NCBI RefSeq assembly: GCF_019670105.1
Contig: NZ_AP023032.1
Span: forward strand, 3,280,972-3,344,971
Length of the DNA: 64,000 bases
Source: Agarivorans albus
GTDB lineage: Bacteria > Pseudomonadota > Gammaproteobacteria > Enterobacterales > Celerinatantimonadaceae
Direction of reading: 5' to 3'
The notes below the pieces were generated by a model that was not told where the DNA came from, did no database searches, and saw nothing but the letters and a program-made list of their open reading frames with translations. A program made the translations under genes and the position numbers. Below are positions 26,577 to 37,125 of this stretch, piece after piece. Within the stretch, counting starts at the first letter, position 1. Each line of letters starts with the position of its first letter.

Positions 26577-27209
26577 ATGTCCACTATTTTGTATTCTTTT
26601 CGCCGCTGCCCCTACGCCATGCGAGCGCGGTTAGCTATTGCAGTTAGCCAAACACCAGTAAAACTACGAGAAATAGTCCTCAAACATAAGCCGCCAGAAA
26701 TGCTGGAAATATCCCCCAAAGGCACTGTTCCTGTTTTGCAATTAGCCAATGGCCAAGTCATCGAAGAAAGCTTTGAGATAATGCTTTGGGCACTTAAACA
26801 AAACGATCCCAAGGCTTGGCTTTCCCCTAATTTCCAGAAGATGCTAGATTGGGTGCAGCGCAATGATGAGCAATTTAAGCCTTTATTAGATAAGTATAAA
26901 TACGCGGTGCGTTTTCCGGAGCAAAGCCCAGAAGACTACCGCCAACAAGGTGAGGCATTTTTGCAAGAGCTTGAACAACAGCTTAGCCGCACCCCTTATC
27001 TAATGGGCGAACAGCAGAGCCTAGCAGATATGGCATTGCTGCCTTTTATTCGTCAATTTGCTTCGGTCGATCTAAGGTGGTTTGAGCAAGCCCCCTATCC
27101 ACATTTGCAAGCGTGGTTAAAACAGTTTATTGACTCAGTATTGTTTCGCTCAATTATGCAAAAGCATCCCACATGGTTAGAGAGCGCCAGTGAAATCGAT
27201 TTTCCTTAA
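26577..27209 (+). CDS. Glutathione S-transferase family protein
   Basis: A 210-residue protein with an N-terminal thioredoxin-like GST domain and a C-terminal helical domain. The active-site motif is RRCPYAMRARLA, with Cys11 followed by PYA, as in glutaredoxin-like and omega-type GSTs that do thiol exchange rather than conjugation. The GTVPVLQL cis-proline loop and EESFEIM glutathione-binding segment are also present. Substrate unknown. It is monocistronic by appearance, with about 125 bases to the next gene. Confidence 0.9.
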   Translation: MSTILYSFRRCPYAMRARLAIAVSQTPVKLREIVLKHKPPEMLEISPKGTVPVLQLANGQVIEESFEIMLWALKQNDPKAWLSPNFQKMLDWVQRNDEQFKPLLDKYKYAVRFPEQSPEDYRQQGEAFLQELEQQLSRTPYLMGEQQSLADMALLPFIRQFASVDLRWFEQAPYPHLQAWLKQFIDSVLFRSIMQKHPTWLESASEIDFP

Positions 27210-27335
27210 CCACAACTAAAAGTTCGGTAATTACCCCGTGATAGGGTGCCTATACTTGAAACAAGCCTAGTTGCTGTAAACTCAGCAGTTAGCTTTTAGC
27301 AAGTGCATTTCAGCAAGCAAACTGGAGAACACACC

Positions 27336-27866
27336 ATGTCGAATATCGTATATATCGCCCTAAGCCTTGATGGCTATATCGCCGACAAAGAAGGGGATAT
27401 AGCTTGGCTAGAAAGTGTTGCGAACCCCGATGGCGGAGACTTAGGCTTCGGCGAGTTTATGGCGGGTATCGACGCTTTAGTTATGGGGCGAAATACCTTT
27501 GAAAAGGTTGTAAGCTTTGGCATTGATTGGCCCTACAACAAACCGGTAATGCTGCTGAGTAACAGCCTAAAAAAATTGCCAGAAGGCTTTACTGGCGATG
27601 TACGCATTGTAAACGGCGAGCTTAAGCAGCTGGTAACATCGCTCAACCAACAGGGCTACCATAATCTATACATTGATGGTGGCATTACCATTCAACAGTT
27701 TTTGGCAAAAGAGCTGATTGATGAACTTATTCTTACTCGTTTCCCCATTTTGTTAGGCGGCGGAGCGCCGTTATTCGGGGAGCTACTGCAAAGCCAAAGC
27801 TTTAAGCACAAGCAAACCAAGGTCTTGCTAAACGAGCTAGTACAAAGCCACTATGTGCGCGCTTAA
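27336..27866 (+). CDS. RibD C-terminal / dihydrofolate-reductase-like family protein
   Basis: A 176-residue protein of the RibD_C/DHFR-like family. Visible features are IALSLDGYIAD at the N-terminus, ALVMGRNTFE (the NADPH-binding region) and LYIDGGITIQQFL with a late GGGAPLF loop. Physiological substrate is unknown in this subfamily; genuine folate reduction is doubtful. The ATG at 27336 has GGAG eight bases upstream and is preferred over 27303. Confidence 0.88.
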   Translation: MSNIVYIALSLDGYIADKEGDIAWLESVANPDGGDLGFGEFMAGIDALVMGRNTFEKVVSFGIDWPYNKPVMLLSNSLKKLPEGFTGDVRIVNGELKQLVTSLNQQGYHNLYIDGGITIQQFLAKELIDELILTRFPILLGGGAPLFGELLQSQSFKHKQTKVLLNELVQSHYVRA

Positions 27867-27971
27867 GGCACCAGAAGGCATAAAACTATCAGTAAGCTGT
27901 AAAAAGACCGCAATAACTGCTTTAATTAGAACAATACGGATGATTAAAAAGCAAACAGACATGGAGTAAAT

Positions 27972-28754
27972 GTGCGCAGCTATTTTTATTACTTTGTTTA
28001 TGTTTGCAAAACCATCATTGTGTTTGCATTGCTAGTCCTGCCTACAAAAGCTGCCGAGCTCGTTACCCTTTCTAGTGGAGAGTGGCCCCCGTTTACGTCT
28101 AAGTCTTTAGCGCATCAAGGCTTTTATTCAGAAATAGTTCGTCAAGCTTTTGCCCTAGAAGATTACGAAGTGCAATATCAATTCTTACCTTGGGCTAGAG
28201 CCTATATGTATGTTGAACAGGGCAAGGTAGATGGCTCTTTAACATGGGCAAAAACCACCAGTAAAGAAAAAGCAGTGCTATTTAGTGAGCCGGTCTTTTG
28301 GCACAACAAAGTGTTTTTTCACTTAAGCCAGCAGCCCTTTAATTGGCACAATATAGACAGTTTAAAACAGCTAACAATAGGTGCAACAGAGCAATATACT
28401 TACGGCTATGCCTTTGATCTAGCAGCTGAAAAAAGTGAATTAAAAGTAGAGTATGTTTCTTCTGATTTACTAAACCTTAAGAAACTTCTCGTCGGTAGAA
28501 TTGACATATTTCCTTCCGATATTCATGTTGGCTATCAATTAATCAAGCAGCACTTTCCTGCAAAAAAAGCAGCTCTATTCACCCACCACCCTCAATCGGT
28601 GCAACAGACTTATACGCATGTGATTTTTTCAAGAAACAACCAACAACGTAGTAAACAATTGTTGGCTGCTTTTAATCGTGGACTTCAGAAACTAAAGCAA
28701 TCTGGTGCTTATCAACAAATTATTGATGATGCTGCCTTACTTGAGCACAACTAA
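27972..28754 (+). CDS. Periplasmic binding protein, amino-acid (SBP_bac_3) type
   Basis: A 260-residue protein with a signal segment (about 12-28, cleaved near TKAA) and a family 3 binding fold: GEWPPFTS, GFYSEIVRQAF, YQFLPWARAYMYVEQGKVDG and FSEPVF. Such proteins bind amino acids or serve as sensors; no transporter genes adjoin. The start is a GTG with GGAG five bases upstream. Confidence 0.83.
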   Translation: MRSYFYYFVYVCKTIIVFALLVLPTKAAELVTLSSGEWPPFTSKSLAHQGFYSEIVRQAFALEDYEVQYQFLPWARAYMYVEQGKVDGSLTWAKTTSKEKAVLFSEPVFWHNKVFFHLSQQPFNWHNIDSLKQLTIGATEQYTYGYAFDLAAEKSELKVEYVSSDLLNLKKLLVGRIDIFPSDIHVGYQLIKQHFPAKKAALFTHHPQSVQQTYTHVIFSRNNQQRSKQLLAAFNRGLQKLKQSGAYQQIIDDAALLEHN

Positions 28755-28791
28755 CACGCTAAGCAGAGCAGCCTAGTTTCAATATCGGGGC

Positions 28792-29289
28792 TTATGCCAT
28801 TAGCATCCGCCACCACATACCCGGTAAGGTGGTAAAACCCGCGGTATAGTGTTTTAGCTCTCCATTTTTAACTACCATCAAGGTTGGCGTTACCGAAATA
28901 CCCCATTGCCCGCCCAAGTTAGCTTGCGGATCGTTAATCACTGGGAACTGGTATTCATGATGTGTTAAATAAGCCTGTACCTTGGCTTGCTCGCCAGAAC
29001 GTAATGCAACTGTCACTACATTGAAGTGCTTAGCCATGGTGTTTACCGCTGGGCTCACAAAATTACATACGCCACACCAAGATCCCCAAAAATAAACCAA
29101 TACTGGTTCATCTTTGCTTAGCTCCTTTAAGTCTATTGCCTCACCGCCTAGAGTAACTGCGCTTAAGTTGGGCAACTCACCTTCTGGTAAATCTTGTGAG
29201 CGCCAGAAATCCACACCAATGCCTACCACAGTGACAAAAAGCACCATGCTGATGAGTTGCTTAAAAACAGACCATAACTTACTTAACAT
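28792..29289 (-). CDS. scsD: ScsD-like membrane-anchored thioredoxin
   Basis: A 165-residue protein with an N-terminal membrane anchor (about 9-27) and a periplasmic TlpA/ScsD-type thioredoxin domain. The active site is WGSWCGVC, and the cis-proline segment is ISVTPTLMV. In the Scs system ScsD is a periplasmic thiol reductase partner of ScsB. It is the last of three scs-like genes (A, B, D); the soluble ScsC is not present in this cluster. Confidence 0.82.
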   Translation of the reverse strand: MLSKLWSVFKQLISMVLFVTVVGIGVDFWRSQDLPEGELPNLSAVTLGGEAIDLKELSKDEPVLVYFWGSWCGVCNFVSPAVNTMAKHFNVVTVALRSGEQAKVQAYLTHHEYQFPVINDPQANLGGQWGISVTPTLMVVKNGELKHYTAGFTTLPGMWWRMLMA

Positions 29290-29385
29290 GAGCGTTCCTC
29301 CGCAAAAAAGGCAGGCTTATTAACACTTAACAGCAAGCTAGATAGCGCAGGTTTTGCGACGATAAAAATTATAGAGTTCATAAAT

Positions 29386-31452
29386 TCAATCCTGAAAAAG
29401 AGATGCATCACCGGCAGCTTGAGCAAGTGCTTGCTCAATCACCTGATGGCTTAAAATGACGGGGAGAGCGATACCATTTGGCGCGGCAGGGCCATAGACG
29501 ATATTAAACGGCACGCCAAAACGTTGGTAACGTTGTAAGAAGGCACTTACCTCACTAGAGGGCTTAGTCCAATCACCTTTTACTAAATGCACGGTATCTA
29601 GCTTTAGCCGGCTGTATGTTGGGTCTTGAAGCAGCACCCCCACTTTATTTGCCTTACAGGTAATGCACCAATCAGCAGTCACATCAACCAACACAACTTT
29701 GCCTTGCGCCACTTGCTCGGCAATGTTGCTTTGTTGGAGAGGCTGCCAAACTAAATCATTAGGCAATACTTTTGCCCAGCGCTCACTCGTCATTGCGCCC
29801 ACTAATGCAACGCCGCCGCCAAGCAACATCAAGGCACTAAAACTTATCAGCAATGCTTTAGCGCCGTATTGTTTAAGCAGTACCCAAACAAAGGTCAGCA
29901 CTACCACGGCAGTTACAAGTAACAACCCAACACCAGATAAAAAATTGGCCAGTAAACTTAACAGCCATAAGCAAGTTGCAAGCAACATCAAAGCAAAAAC
30001 CAGCTTTACTTGCTTCATCCATTTACCGGGTTTGGGTAAAGCTTTTGCTAAGCTTGGAAATGCCGCTACTAACAGCCAAGGCAACGCCATGCCAAGCGCT
30101 AATGCGCTAAAGATGATGATTAGGGATAAGGGTTCTGCTCCCAGAGCAAACGCCACCGCGGTTCCCAAAAAAGGCGCACTACAGGGCGTCGCTAATAGAG
30201 TGGCGAACATCCCCTGTAAAAAGTGCCCGCCATAGCTATTTCCACCGCTGGTTGCTAACCGCGTTTGCCAAGAAGCCGGCAGGCTTATTTCAAACGCCCC
30301 CAACATATTTAGCGCAAACAACGCAGTTACCAGCGCCATAAAGCCGATAAACCAAGGTTGTTGAAATTGAATCCCCCACCCTACAGCCTGGCCACTAACT
30401 TTAAGCAACATAACAAAGCCAGCCAAGATCCAAAATGACACAACAATGCCAGCAGCTGAAGCTAAAAATTGGCGGCGAATTCGCCCTTGGTCGACACTAG
30501 CTGCAGCAATCACCGAGCTAAGCTTCATGCCTAATACCGGCAATACACAAGGCATAATATTGAGGATTAAACCACCCAATAGTGCAAACACTAATAGCTT
30601 AGGCCAAGCGATTTCTTCTGCACTTAGCTGCCCAGTAACAACCTTACCTTGGTACTCAACAGCCTGCTGCTTATCAAATATAGTTAAGTGCAATACTTTG
30701 TCGGTAAGCATGGGGGGTGCTAACCAGTTTTCAGCACTAAAAACCGCGCTTACTTGCTTAGGCTGTAGGCTCAAATTAAGCAGTTTAAATGTGGTTTCAG
30801 GGTCACCATCTACCACTAGTTGCGGCAACTGCCATTGATGTTCACCACGCAGTGTTACCTGCAATTGCTGCTTGGTTTCATCCCATACAAAGTCACTAGA
30901 GCCAGCTTCAGCGAGTAGCGGTACCGCCATTTTTGCTTTGTTGTATAAATACATCGCTTCACTGTCTGGGCGCAGCGCTTGTAAGTTCACATCAACGGTA
31001 AAAGGATATTCGGTGAGAACACAAACGTTGGTGCAAGTAGATAGGGTTAATACCCCACTTATACGGCTTGCCTGAGCGCTGGAATCAACTCTTAACAACA
31101 GTGGAAAATCGACCGCTTGTTGGTAGCCAAAGGTTTGCAAACCCAGCAATGAAAAGCGCTCGGGGCGCGGCCACAACCATTCAAGTGATTGAACGCTGCT
31201 TGCCTCATCCCAACGAATACTGGGCGCAATGCCGCCTTCTCCTGGCGAGCGCCAGTAGGTTTTCCAATCGTCTTCTAACTTCACTTGCAACACTGCAGGC
31301 AAGAGCTTGGTTTGCTGATTAAACTCACCAGTAAGCATAAGCCGAACTTGCGCAGGTGGGTGTTGTTGATGAGTTAACCAACCCGTGCTTTGGCTTAACG
31401 CCAAGCTCGGCGTTAAGCTCAATAACAACAGCCAAGGTAATAAAATTTTCAA
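29386..31452 (-). CDS. scsB: ScsB: DsbD-like transmembrane thiol-disulfide reductase
   Basis: About 688 residues: signal peptide, a large periplasmic domain (about 20-280) with conserved Trp-rich blocks (DDWKTYWRSPGEGG), a CcdA/DsbD-like membrane domain of eight or so segments (GGLILNIMPCVLPVLGMKL and TPCSAPFLGTAVAFALG hold the paired cysteines), and a C-terminal thioredoxin domain (VDVTADWCITCKANK). It relays electrons from cytoplasmic thioredoxin to periplasmic partners. Start: the open frame begins with a TTG at 31464 and an ATG at 31458. GGAG abuts that ATG and sits six bases before a TTG at 31452, which is chosen; certainty is low. Confidence 0.88.
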   Translation of the reverse strand: MKILLPWLLLLSLTPSLALSQSTGWLTHQQHPPAQVRLMLTGEFNQQTKLLPAVLQVKLEDDWKTYWRSPGEGGIAPSIRWDEASSVQSLEWLWPRPERFSLLGLQTFGYQQAVDFPLLLRVDSSAQASRISGVLTLSTCTNVCVLTEYPFTVDVNLQALRPDSEAMYLYNKAKMAVPLLAEAGSSDFVWDETKQQLQVTLRGEHQWQLPQLVVDGDPETTFKLLNLSLQPKQVSAVFSAENWLAPPMLTDKVLHLTIFDKQQAVEYQGKVVTGQLSAEEIAWPKLLVFALLGGLILNIMPCVLPVLGMKLSSVIAAASVDQGRIRRQFLASAAGIVVSFWILAGFVMLLKVSGQAVGWGIQFQQPWFIGFMALVTALFALNMLGAFEISLPASWQTRLATSGGNSYGGHFLQGMFATLLATPCSAPFLGTAVAFALGAEPLSLIIIFSALALGMALPWLLVAAFPSLAKALPKPGKWMKQVKLVFALMLLATCLWLLSLLANFLSGVGLLLVTAVVVLTFVWVLLKQYGAKALLISFSALMLLGGGVALVGAMTSERWAKVLPNDLVWQPLQQSNIAEQVAQGKVVLVDVTADWCITCKANKVGVLLQDPTYSRLKLDTVHLVKGDWTKPSSEVSAFLQRYQRFGVPFNIVYGPAAPNGIALPVILSHQVIEQALAQAAGDASLFQD

Positions 31453-31500
31453 TATCATCTCCAATTAATAAACATTAACGCAAAAGGTTGCCGTTAGTTT

Positions 31501-31851
31501 TTATTCTCGAAAATGACACACCGAGCGATGCATTCGCCGAGGAGGCGGAATAGTAGGTTTAAGAAAGGTTTGAAAAGCGCTTAAGTGTGGCAGCATTACC
31601 AGCGCTAAAGCAGCGAATAGCACCACTACAAATACTTGCTCTAAAGTTTGAACGTATTGCTTAAGTAAATGTTCAGTAAAGTGACAGCTTTGCTCGTTTA
31701 ATACCTGGCTGGAAAAGCTTTGTTCATCCGCTAAATGCGCACTGGGGCATGTGACACTCAAGCCAAGGTTTTTTGCTAAACAGGTAGCCAATAGCACTGC
31801 TAGAAGCAGTAAAGTAATTTTAGCTTTAAAAGTAGTGTGCTTAAAAAACAT
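31501..31851 (-). CDS. scsA: ScsA-like small membrane protein
   Basis: A 116-residue protein with two hydrophobic segments (about 10-28 and 72-92) and two periplasm-facing cysteines between them (TCPSAH, NEQSCHF). Size, topology and position directly before scsB fit ScsA of the suppressor-of-copper-sensitivity cluster. The C-terminus ends in a His/Arg-rich tail. Sequence similarity cannot be confirmed here, so the call rests on context and topology. Confidence 0.65.
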   Translation of the reverse strand: MFFKHTTFKAKITLLLLAVLLATCLAKNLGLSVTCPSAHLADEQSFSSQVLNEQSCHFTEHLLKQYVQTLEQVFVVVLFAALALVMLPHLSAFQTFLKPTIPPPRRMHRSVCHFRE

Positions 31852-32061
31852 GGCTTGGGATTAGCAAAATGATGTTCATCTTTTACTGATACTCGCTATA
31901 AATTACAAGTAATACCACCAAAAATTGATCAACAAAATGTAAGTGGGATAAGGGCTAAAGTCAGAAATTTTCGCAGTAGAACAAAATGTTATACAAGGGT
32001 GCAACTTAGCAAAACTTTTTAGGTCGAAGCTTAACAACAAAAATACCTTGTAATCACTTTT

Positions 32062-32988
32062 ATGACACCAACTACCGCTATTACTATTGTTCGCTACCCT
32101 GGCGCCTCTCAGGCCGCCATATTTGGCTTACAAGAAATGTTTTTGTTAGCCAACAGTACCTCTCAACAGCAGCAATATAACCATCATTTTGAATGTAACA
32201 TTGTTGAACATTGCGATGTAAAAGCACAAGCATCCTGCTTACAAGTGGTAATCGTGCCACCCAGCATTAATCATGATTATTATCTCTCGCCAACTGCAGA
32301 GCTTTTGCAATGGTTAAAGCTGCAGCATAAACAAGGTTGTATAGTAAGCTCGGCCTGTGCTGGCGCATTTATATTAGCTAAGACAAATTTATTAAACCAA
32401 CGCCAGGTAACTACTCATTGGGCCTTAGCCGAAGACTTTGCTAAGCGCTTCCCTGATTGCCTAGTGCGCAGTGAACAAATTCTCATTAACGATGGCGATA
32501 TTATTACTGCTGGCGGTTTAATGTCGTGGGTTGATTTGGGTTTAGAGCTAGTCGCGCAATACACTCGGCCAAGCATCATGCGCCAATTGGGGAAAAGCCT
32601 GGTTGTAGACACAGGGCCGCGCGAACAACGTTACTACCAAAGCTTTAACCCAAACTTTGAACATGGCGACAACGACATCATTAAAGTGCAGCACTTTATA
32701 CAAAGCCGTTACCAGCAAAACATCAACGTGGCACTACTGTGTGAACAATGCTTTCTCACAGAGCGAACTTTATTAAGGCGTTTTGTTAAAGCTACTGGCC
32801 TAAAGCCTATTCAGTATTTGCAAAAATTGCGGGTTCAGAAAGCCTGTGAACTACTTGAAACAAGCCCGCAAAGCACTGAAGCCATTGCCCAACAAGTAGG
32901 TTATGAAGACGCCGGAGCGTTTAGAAAAGTATTTATAAAAATCATCGGCTTAAGCCCAAGGGACTTTCGCCGACGATTTACCAAGTAG
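32062..32988 (+). CDS. GlxA-type AraC family regulator with DJ-1/PfpI domain
   Basis: A 308-residue protein. The N-terminal half is a DJ-1/PfpI-like domain (SSACAGAFILAKTNLL, with the elbow cysteine, and THWALAEDFAKRFP). The C-terminal half is an AraC DNA-binding domain with two helix-turn-helix motifs (CFLTERTLLRRFVKATG and IAQQVGYEDAGAFRKVF). Such regulators respond to small metabolites; the ligand is unknown. It is convergent with the chemoreceptor gene, 10 bases apart. Confidence 0.9.
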   Translation: MTPTTAITIVRYPGASQAAIFGLQEMFLLANSTSQQQQYNHHFECNIVEHCDVKAQASCLQVVIVPPSINHDYYLSPTAELLQWLKLQHKQGCIVSSACAGAFILAKTNLLNQRQVTTHWALAEDFAKRFPDCLVRSEQILINDGDIITAGGLMSWVDLGLELVAQYTRPSIMRQLGKSLVVDTGPREQRYYQSFNPNFEHGDNDIIKVQHFIQSRYQQNINVALLCEQCFLTERTLLRRFVKATGLKPIQYLQKLRVQKACELLETSPQSTEAIAQQVGYEDAGAFRKVFIKIIGLSPRDFRRRFTK

Positions 32989-32998
32989 TGATGTTAGG

Positions 32999-35035
32999 CT
33001 AGCTAAATTGGGCCACCTGTTGCTGCAGCTCTTGCGACAGTGTTTGCAGTTGGGTGGCGCTACTGGCTGTTTGCGCCGCAGTGTTTCGGCTATCACTGGT
33101 AAGGTTGCTAATTTGCGAGGCATTAGCAGCAATTTCTTGCGATACCTGCGCTTGTTGCTCGGTAGTAGCAGCAATGGTTTCCGACTGGCTAGCAATACTA
33201 GTAACTTGCTCGGTAATGCCATTTAAGGCTTCACCAGTTTGCGCTGCATGCTCGGTAAAAAACTCACCGCGTTTCTGGCTCTCGCTCATCATGCTCACCG
33301 CATTGCTAGTGCTTGATTGCAACTTGGCGATAATGGTTTCCACTTCTTTAACCGATTCTTGAGTACGTTGGGCCAGCGTTCTTACTTCATCTGCTACCAC
33401 TGCAAATCCGCGCCCTTGCTCTCCGGCTCGCGCCGCTTCAATAGCGGCATTAAGTGCTAATAAGTTGGTTTGGTCGGCAATATCGTTGATCATTTTAGTG
33501 ACATCTTGAATGTTGTTACTTTCTTTACCCACTAACTCAATGGCCTCGGCTGAGGATTTTAATTGGTCATTAAGTAAATCAATCTCTCCCACCATTCGAG
33601 CGACCAGTTTTGCCCCTTGCTGGGTATTACCGTCAGCAGCGCGCACACTGCTAGCAATGTCTTCAACCTGTTCCGCTACCGACGCCGCAGAGGATGACAT
33701 TTCCTCAATAGCCGCAGCTACTTGATCAACCTGCGCTTGCTGATTATCCAACTGGCCTAGGCTATGCTCCGCATCTTGATAAACACCGCTGGAGCGCTCT
33801 TGCAGAGCACTACTGGTATTTCGAATACTTCCAACCAAGTCGTTTAGTTTACTAGCCATCTCTTTCGCGCCAGCACTTAACTGCTCAACTTCGTTGCTTG
33901 ATTCTGCTCGGCCATCTTGAAAACTAACGCTAATTTCACCGTTACCCATGCGCTGCATGTTTTCGCTTAATACCTCTAAGGGTTTAGTCATTTGTTTTAG
34001 TAACAAGGCTAAACCCAGTAACACCACTACCGCTACCGAAACCGATACTAAAGCAATTAACACCAGTAAATCGCGGCTAGCTTTAGTGATTTCACTAACA
34101 AAGGTGCCACCTAGTATTTTCCAATTCCAACCTGGTACTTCGGCAAATACCAAGTATTTCTCACCCACTACACCATTGTATTCATAAGGGTAAAACAAAC
34201 GACCAGAAGGCTGCTTAAAGATTTCTTTAAATGGCTGATTACCGTCGTAGTCACGGCGATCAATAATTGATTCGCCTGGTTTAATTTCTGGGTGTAATAA
34301 GTAGTTACCGAGTAAATGGCTAGCATCGTTGTCTACCACAATGGTGTAACCAGTATCGCCCCATTTAATTTGTGAAAGATTGTCGAAGATTTCTTCTGTG
34401 GCTTGGTCGATAGGTACCCCAATAAAACTTAAGGCAGCTACTTTGCCCTGCTGGTTTTTTATCGGCTTATAGTAAGTGAGATAGTCTTTTCCGAATAAGG
34501 TAACTTTTGCATGAAAGGCTTGGCCACTTACCAAAGTGATATAGCCAGGGTGATTTAAACCCAACTTAGTGCCAACTGCGCGTTGAGCTTGGCTGTTCTT
34601 TAATGAGGTGCTCACCCGCACAAAATCGTCGCCAGAGGCACTAAACAAAGTAGCAACCGCGCCGGTATCGGCGGTAAAACGGTCCACATAGCGACTGTTA
34701 TCAATCAGTGAGGCACCACGAATATGAACATCTTTAACGCTAAACTGCTCAAATTGAACAGTGCGTTCAGCCACTTCTACGCCACTCAAATAGCCATTTC
34801 GAAAGGTAGCTTCTAAATCCTGAGCTCGCTCTAAATAAGACGCAAATTGCCCTTCAACCATAGAAGCAACCGCTTTTACTTTTGATTCATGATCAGCCAT
34901 CGCTTGTTCAAACAGCGCTTTAGAGGCTTTGTTGTATACCAGAGCCGCCATTAAACCCAAACCTAACAAAATGATCAGGCCAATAACTAACTGCAACTGC
35001 AATGAGATACTGCGACTTTTAAACCCACTAATCAT
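32999..35035 (-). CDS. Methyl-accepting chemotaxis protein with Cache sensor
   Basis: A 678-residue receptor: membrane segment 1 (about 15-35), a roughly 280-residue periplasmic double-Cache-like sensor (Cache_3/Cache_2 type; [16 protein letters not shown] and [13 protein letters not shown] are typical), membrane segment 2 (about 325-348), HAMP, and a signalling hairpin with [20 protein letters not shown] at the tip. It detects an extracellular ligand for chemotaxis. GGGAG sits five bases before the ATG. Confidence 0.94.
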   Translation of the reverse strand: MISGFKSRSISLQLQLVIGLIILLGLGLMAALVYNKASKALFEQAMADHESKVKAVASMVEGQFASYLERAQDLEATFRNGYLSGVEVAERTVQFEQFSVKDVHIRGASLIDNSRYVDRFTADTGAVATLFSASGDDFVRVSTSLKNSQAQRAVGTKLGLNHPGYITLVSGQAFHAKVTLFGKDYLTYYKPIKNQQGKVAALSFIGVPIDQATEEIFDNLSQIKWGDTGYTIVVDNDASHLLGNYLLHPEIKPGESIIDRRDYDGNQPFKEIFKQPSGRLFYPYEYNGVVGEKYLVFAEVPGWNWKILGGTFVSEITKASRDLLVLIALVSVSVAVVVLLGLALLLKQMTKPLEVLSENMQRMGNGEISVSFQDGRAESSNEVEQLSAGAKEMASKLNDLVGSIRNTSSALQERSSGVYQDAEHSLGQLDNQQAQVDQVAAAIEEMSSSAASVAEQVEDIASSVRAADGNTQQGAKLVARMVGEIDLLNDQLKSSAEAIELVGKESNNIQDVTKMINDIADQTNLLALNAAIEAARAGEQGRGFAVVADEVRTLAQRTQESVKEVETIIAKLQSSTSNAVSMMSESQKRGEFFTEHAAQTGEALNGITEQVTSIASQSETIAATTEQQAQVSQEIAANASQISNLTSDSRNTAAQTASSATQLQTLSQELQQQVAQFS

Positions 35036-35331
35036 GCCAAACTCCCTTTCTTAAAACTGACTAAAAAGTCAACAATTCACTTACTAAAGCTAATTTAAGC
35101 AAAACAACCGGTCAAGTAAATATCACAAAGGCATCACAAGAGCTTTCCTTGTTTTATATCAACAAGCGCTCTACACGGGCATTTTTTGTCAATAAGTGCA
35201 ATATTTTATCGGCGAGAACGCTCACAAAAACGTTTATATGACAATTGCATCACATAACGTTTTATTAACATATTTAAGGGAGTAAGAACCAAAGCAGCTG
35301 GATGCTACTTTGGCTACGTAAGATAAAAGAA

Positions 35332-35805
35332 TTAGTTAGCTGCAGCCTTACTTATTGCGGCTAGTGCACCAGAAACTTTGCCAAACACAGGATCGCAACC
35401 AGCTACCTGATGGCGCTTAACGAGATACTGAGGATCGTTATAAGAAATCCATACTTTCCCAGCTTCATCTTGCCAAATAAGTGCTTTTTGCGGCAAATCT
35501 AAGGCAATCAGCTGTTGGCACTTCATTAGAGGTGAACCGACTTTAGGGTTACCAAATATAATCAATTGAGTATCTCTAAGCTCAATACCCACTTTCTCTG
35601 CGCCATCAGAATGCTTAACTTGGTTAAACACTGTCATGCCTTTTTGCTCGAGTATGCTCAACATACGCTCTGCGGTTTGGTTTACATCATGCTGGCTGGC
35701 CACACTGATTACGCCATCACTAGCAGCATTTGCAACAAATACACTGCAGTACATGATCAACAGCACGCTCATCTTACTGATAACGCTTTGCCCGACTTCC
35801 TTCAT
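35332..35805 (-). CDS. DUF302 family exported protein
   Basis: A 157-residue protein with a signal segment (about 10-28, cleaved near NAAS) and a DUF302 domain (HDVNQTAERMLSILEQKGMTVF, then LIIFGNPKVGSPLMK). DUF302 proteins have a small alpha/beta fold of unknown role, often with heme or quinone enzymes. A second ATG at codon 12 is possible. The 296 bases upstream, between it and the chemoreceptor start, hold an inverted repeat with arms AAAACGTT (35227) and AACGTTTT (35256) and no gene. Confidence 0.83.
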   Translation of the reverse strand: MKEVGQSVISKMSVLLIMYCSVFVANAASDGVISVASQHDVNQTAERMLSILEQKGMTVFNQVKHSDGAEKVGIELRDTQLIIFGNPKVGSPLMKCQQLIALDLPQKALIWQDEAGKVWISYNDPQYLVKRHQVAGCDPVFGKVSGALAAISKAAAN

Positions 35806-36063
35806 CTGCCCACATCCTAATTGATTAATAAATACTGGAAAAACAAGCTAGTGGCTGTTTTACCGTCCACCATCAAGTCTAGTGCATTATTTGTTTTGCA
35901 GATCCACAAGCGACTTTTTGCGCTGCTTTAAATGTTTACTGCGGCAAAAATGAATTTCTCTAATTCCCCAATTTCTTAGTTAAAGCCACTATTCTGAGGC
36001 CATCAATAGCTGGCCTCAAAAATAGATGCCAGCGAGAAATAGTTTAAGCCAGGAGAGTCTAGT

Positions 36064-37119
36064 ATGTTCAATCTTAAAACCTTTAGAAGCACCACCGGTG
36101 TGGCAGCCCTTAGCTTGACACTGCTAAGCCCATCGCTTCTGGCCAGTCAATCTAGCACCCAAATCCGCAATACTCCGACGCCGATTGGCGTATCGAGCAC
36201 AATGGCAACAATAATTGAAAATCGTCAAGTTTCTAACAGTGAAGTAAAAGCGCCAGATTCAACGAAAGCTTGGCTAGAGGTACAACAACAATTAAATAGT
36301 GAGTTTTCTAAACTTGCCCTAAAAGCCGCAGAAAGCCTACCTGTAAGCTATCAGAAAAAGACTATAGCGGGCGTAGATACTTTTGTAGTAACGCCAGATA
36401 AAATTGACCCTCGCTACGCTGACCACTACTTCATGCACCTACATGGTGGAGCCTTTGTATTTGGCGGAGAAGAGGCAGCACTGCGCGAAGCAATTTGGAT
36501 GGCAAACGGTCTTAATGTAAAGGTAATTTCGGTAGATTACCGCAAGCCCCCTTTACATCCTTTCCCAGCCGCCATCGATGATGCTGTTGCAGTTTGGAAA
36601 GAGATTACTCGCCAGCAACCTGCCAACAACACGGTGTTATTTGGCACTTCTGCAGGCGGTAATTTAACCTTGGCGACAACCTTACGGCTAAAAGAGCTGG
36701 GCTTAGAACTACCTGGAGCGCTGTTTGCTGGTACTCCTGCCACCGATTTGGCTCACACTAGTGATAGCTGGCACACCTTAAAAGGACTTGATCCCTTAGG
36801 TAGCCGAGAAGGCTTAATTCAAGGCACTTTTGAGATTTATGTCCCTTCTAGCGATTTTAACAACCCTTTAGTGTCTCCTATTTATGGTGACTTAAGCGGC
36901 TTCCCACCAACCCTATTAATATCAGGTACTCGTGATTTACTGCTTAGTGACACAGTTCGTATGCACCGTGCTCTGCGCGCAGCAGAAGTAACCGCAGACT
37001 TACATATATACGACGGCCAATCACACGGTGATTACATGATGGGACTGTTTTATGACTTACCAGAATCTGATGATGCTCTGGCTGAGTTAGGAAGCTTTTT
37101 TGACACTCACCTTAACTAA
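36064..37119 (+). CDS. Exported alpha/beta-hydrolase, hormone-sensitive lipase (GDSAG/HGG) family
   Basis: A 351-residue esterase. A signal peptide (about 1-28) precedes the mature enzyme. The oxyanion-hole motif HGGA is at 127-130, the nucleophile elbow GTSAGG holds Ser196, and the acid and histidine follow (SGTRDLLLS, YDGQSHGDYM). It probably hydrolyses short-chain esters in the periplasm or outside. GGAGAG is six bases before the ATG. A modest hairpin lies between it and the MscS gene. Confidence 0.9.
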   Translation: MFNLKTFRSTTGVAALSLTLLSPSLLASQSSTQIRNTPTPIGVSSTMATIIENRQVSNSEVKAPDSTKAWLEVQQQLNSEFSKLALKAAESLPVSYQKKTIAGVDTFVVTPDKIDPRYADHYFMHLHGGAFVFGGEEAALREAIWMANGLNVKVISVDYRKPPLHPFPAAIDDAVAVWKEITRQQPANNTVLFGTSAGGNLTLATTLRLKELGLELPGALFAGTPATDLAHTSDSWHTLKGLDPLGSREGLIQGTFEIYVPSSDFNNPLVSPIYGDLSGFPPTLLISGTRDLLLSDTVRMHRALRAAEVTADLHIYDGQSHGDYMMGLFYDLPESDDALAELGSFFDTHLN

Positions 37120-37125
37120 ATAACT

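Noticed and set aside
29663-30235. A 190-codon plus-strand frame inside scsB
   Set aside because: Antisense to a convincing membrane protein gene; its codon content is a shadow of the GC-biased minus-strand frame.
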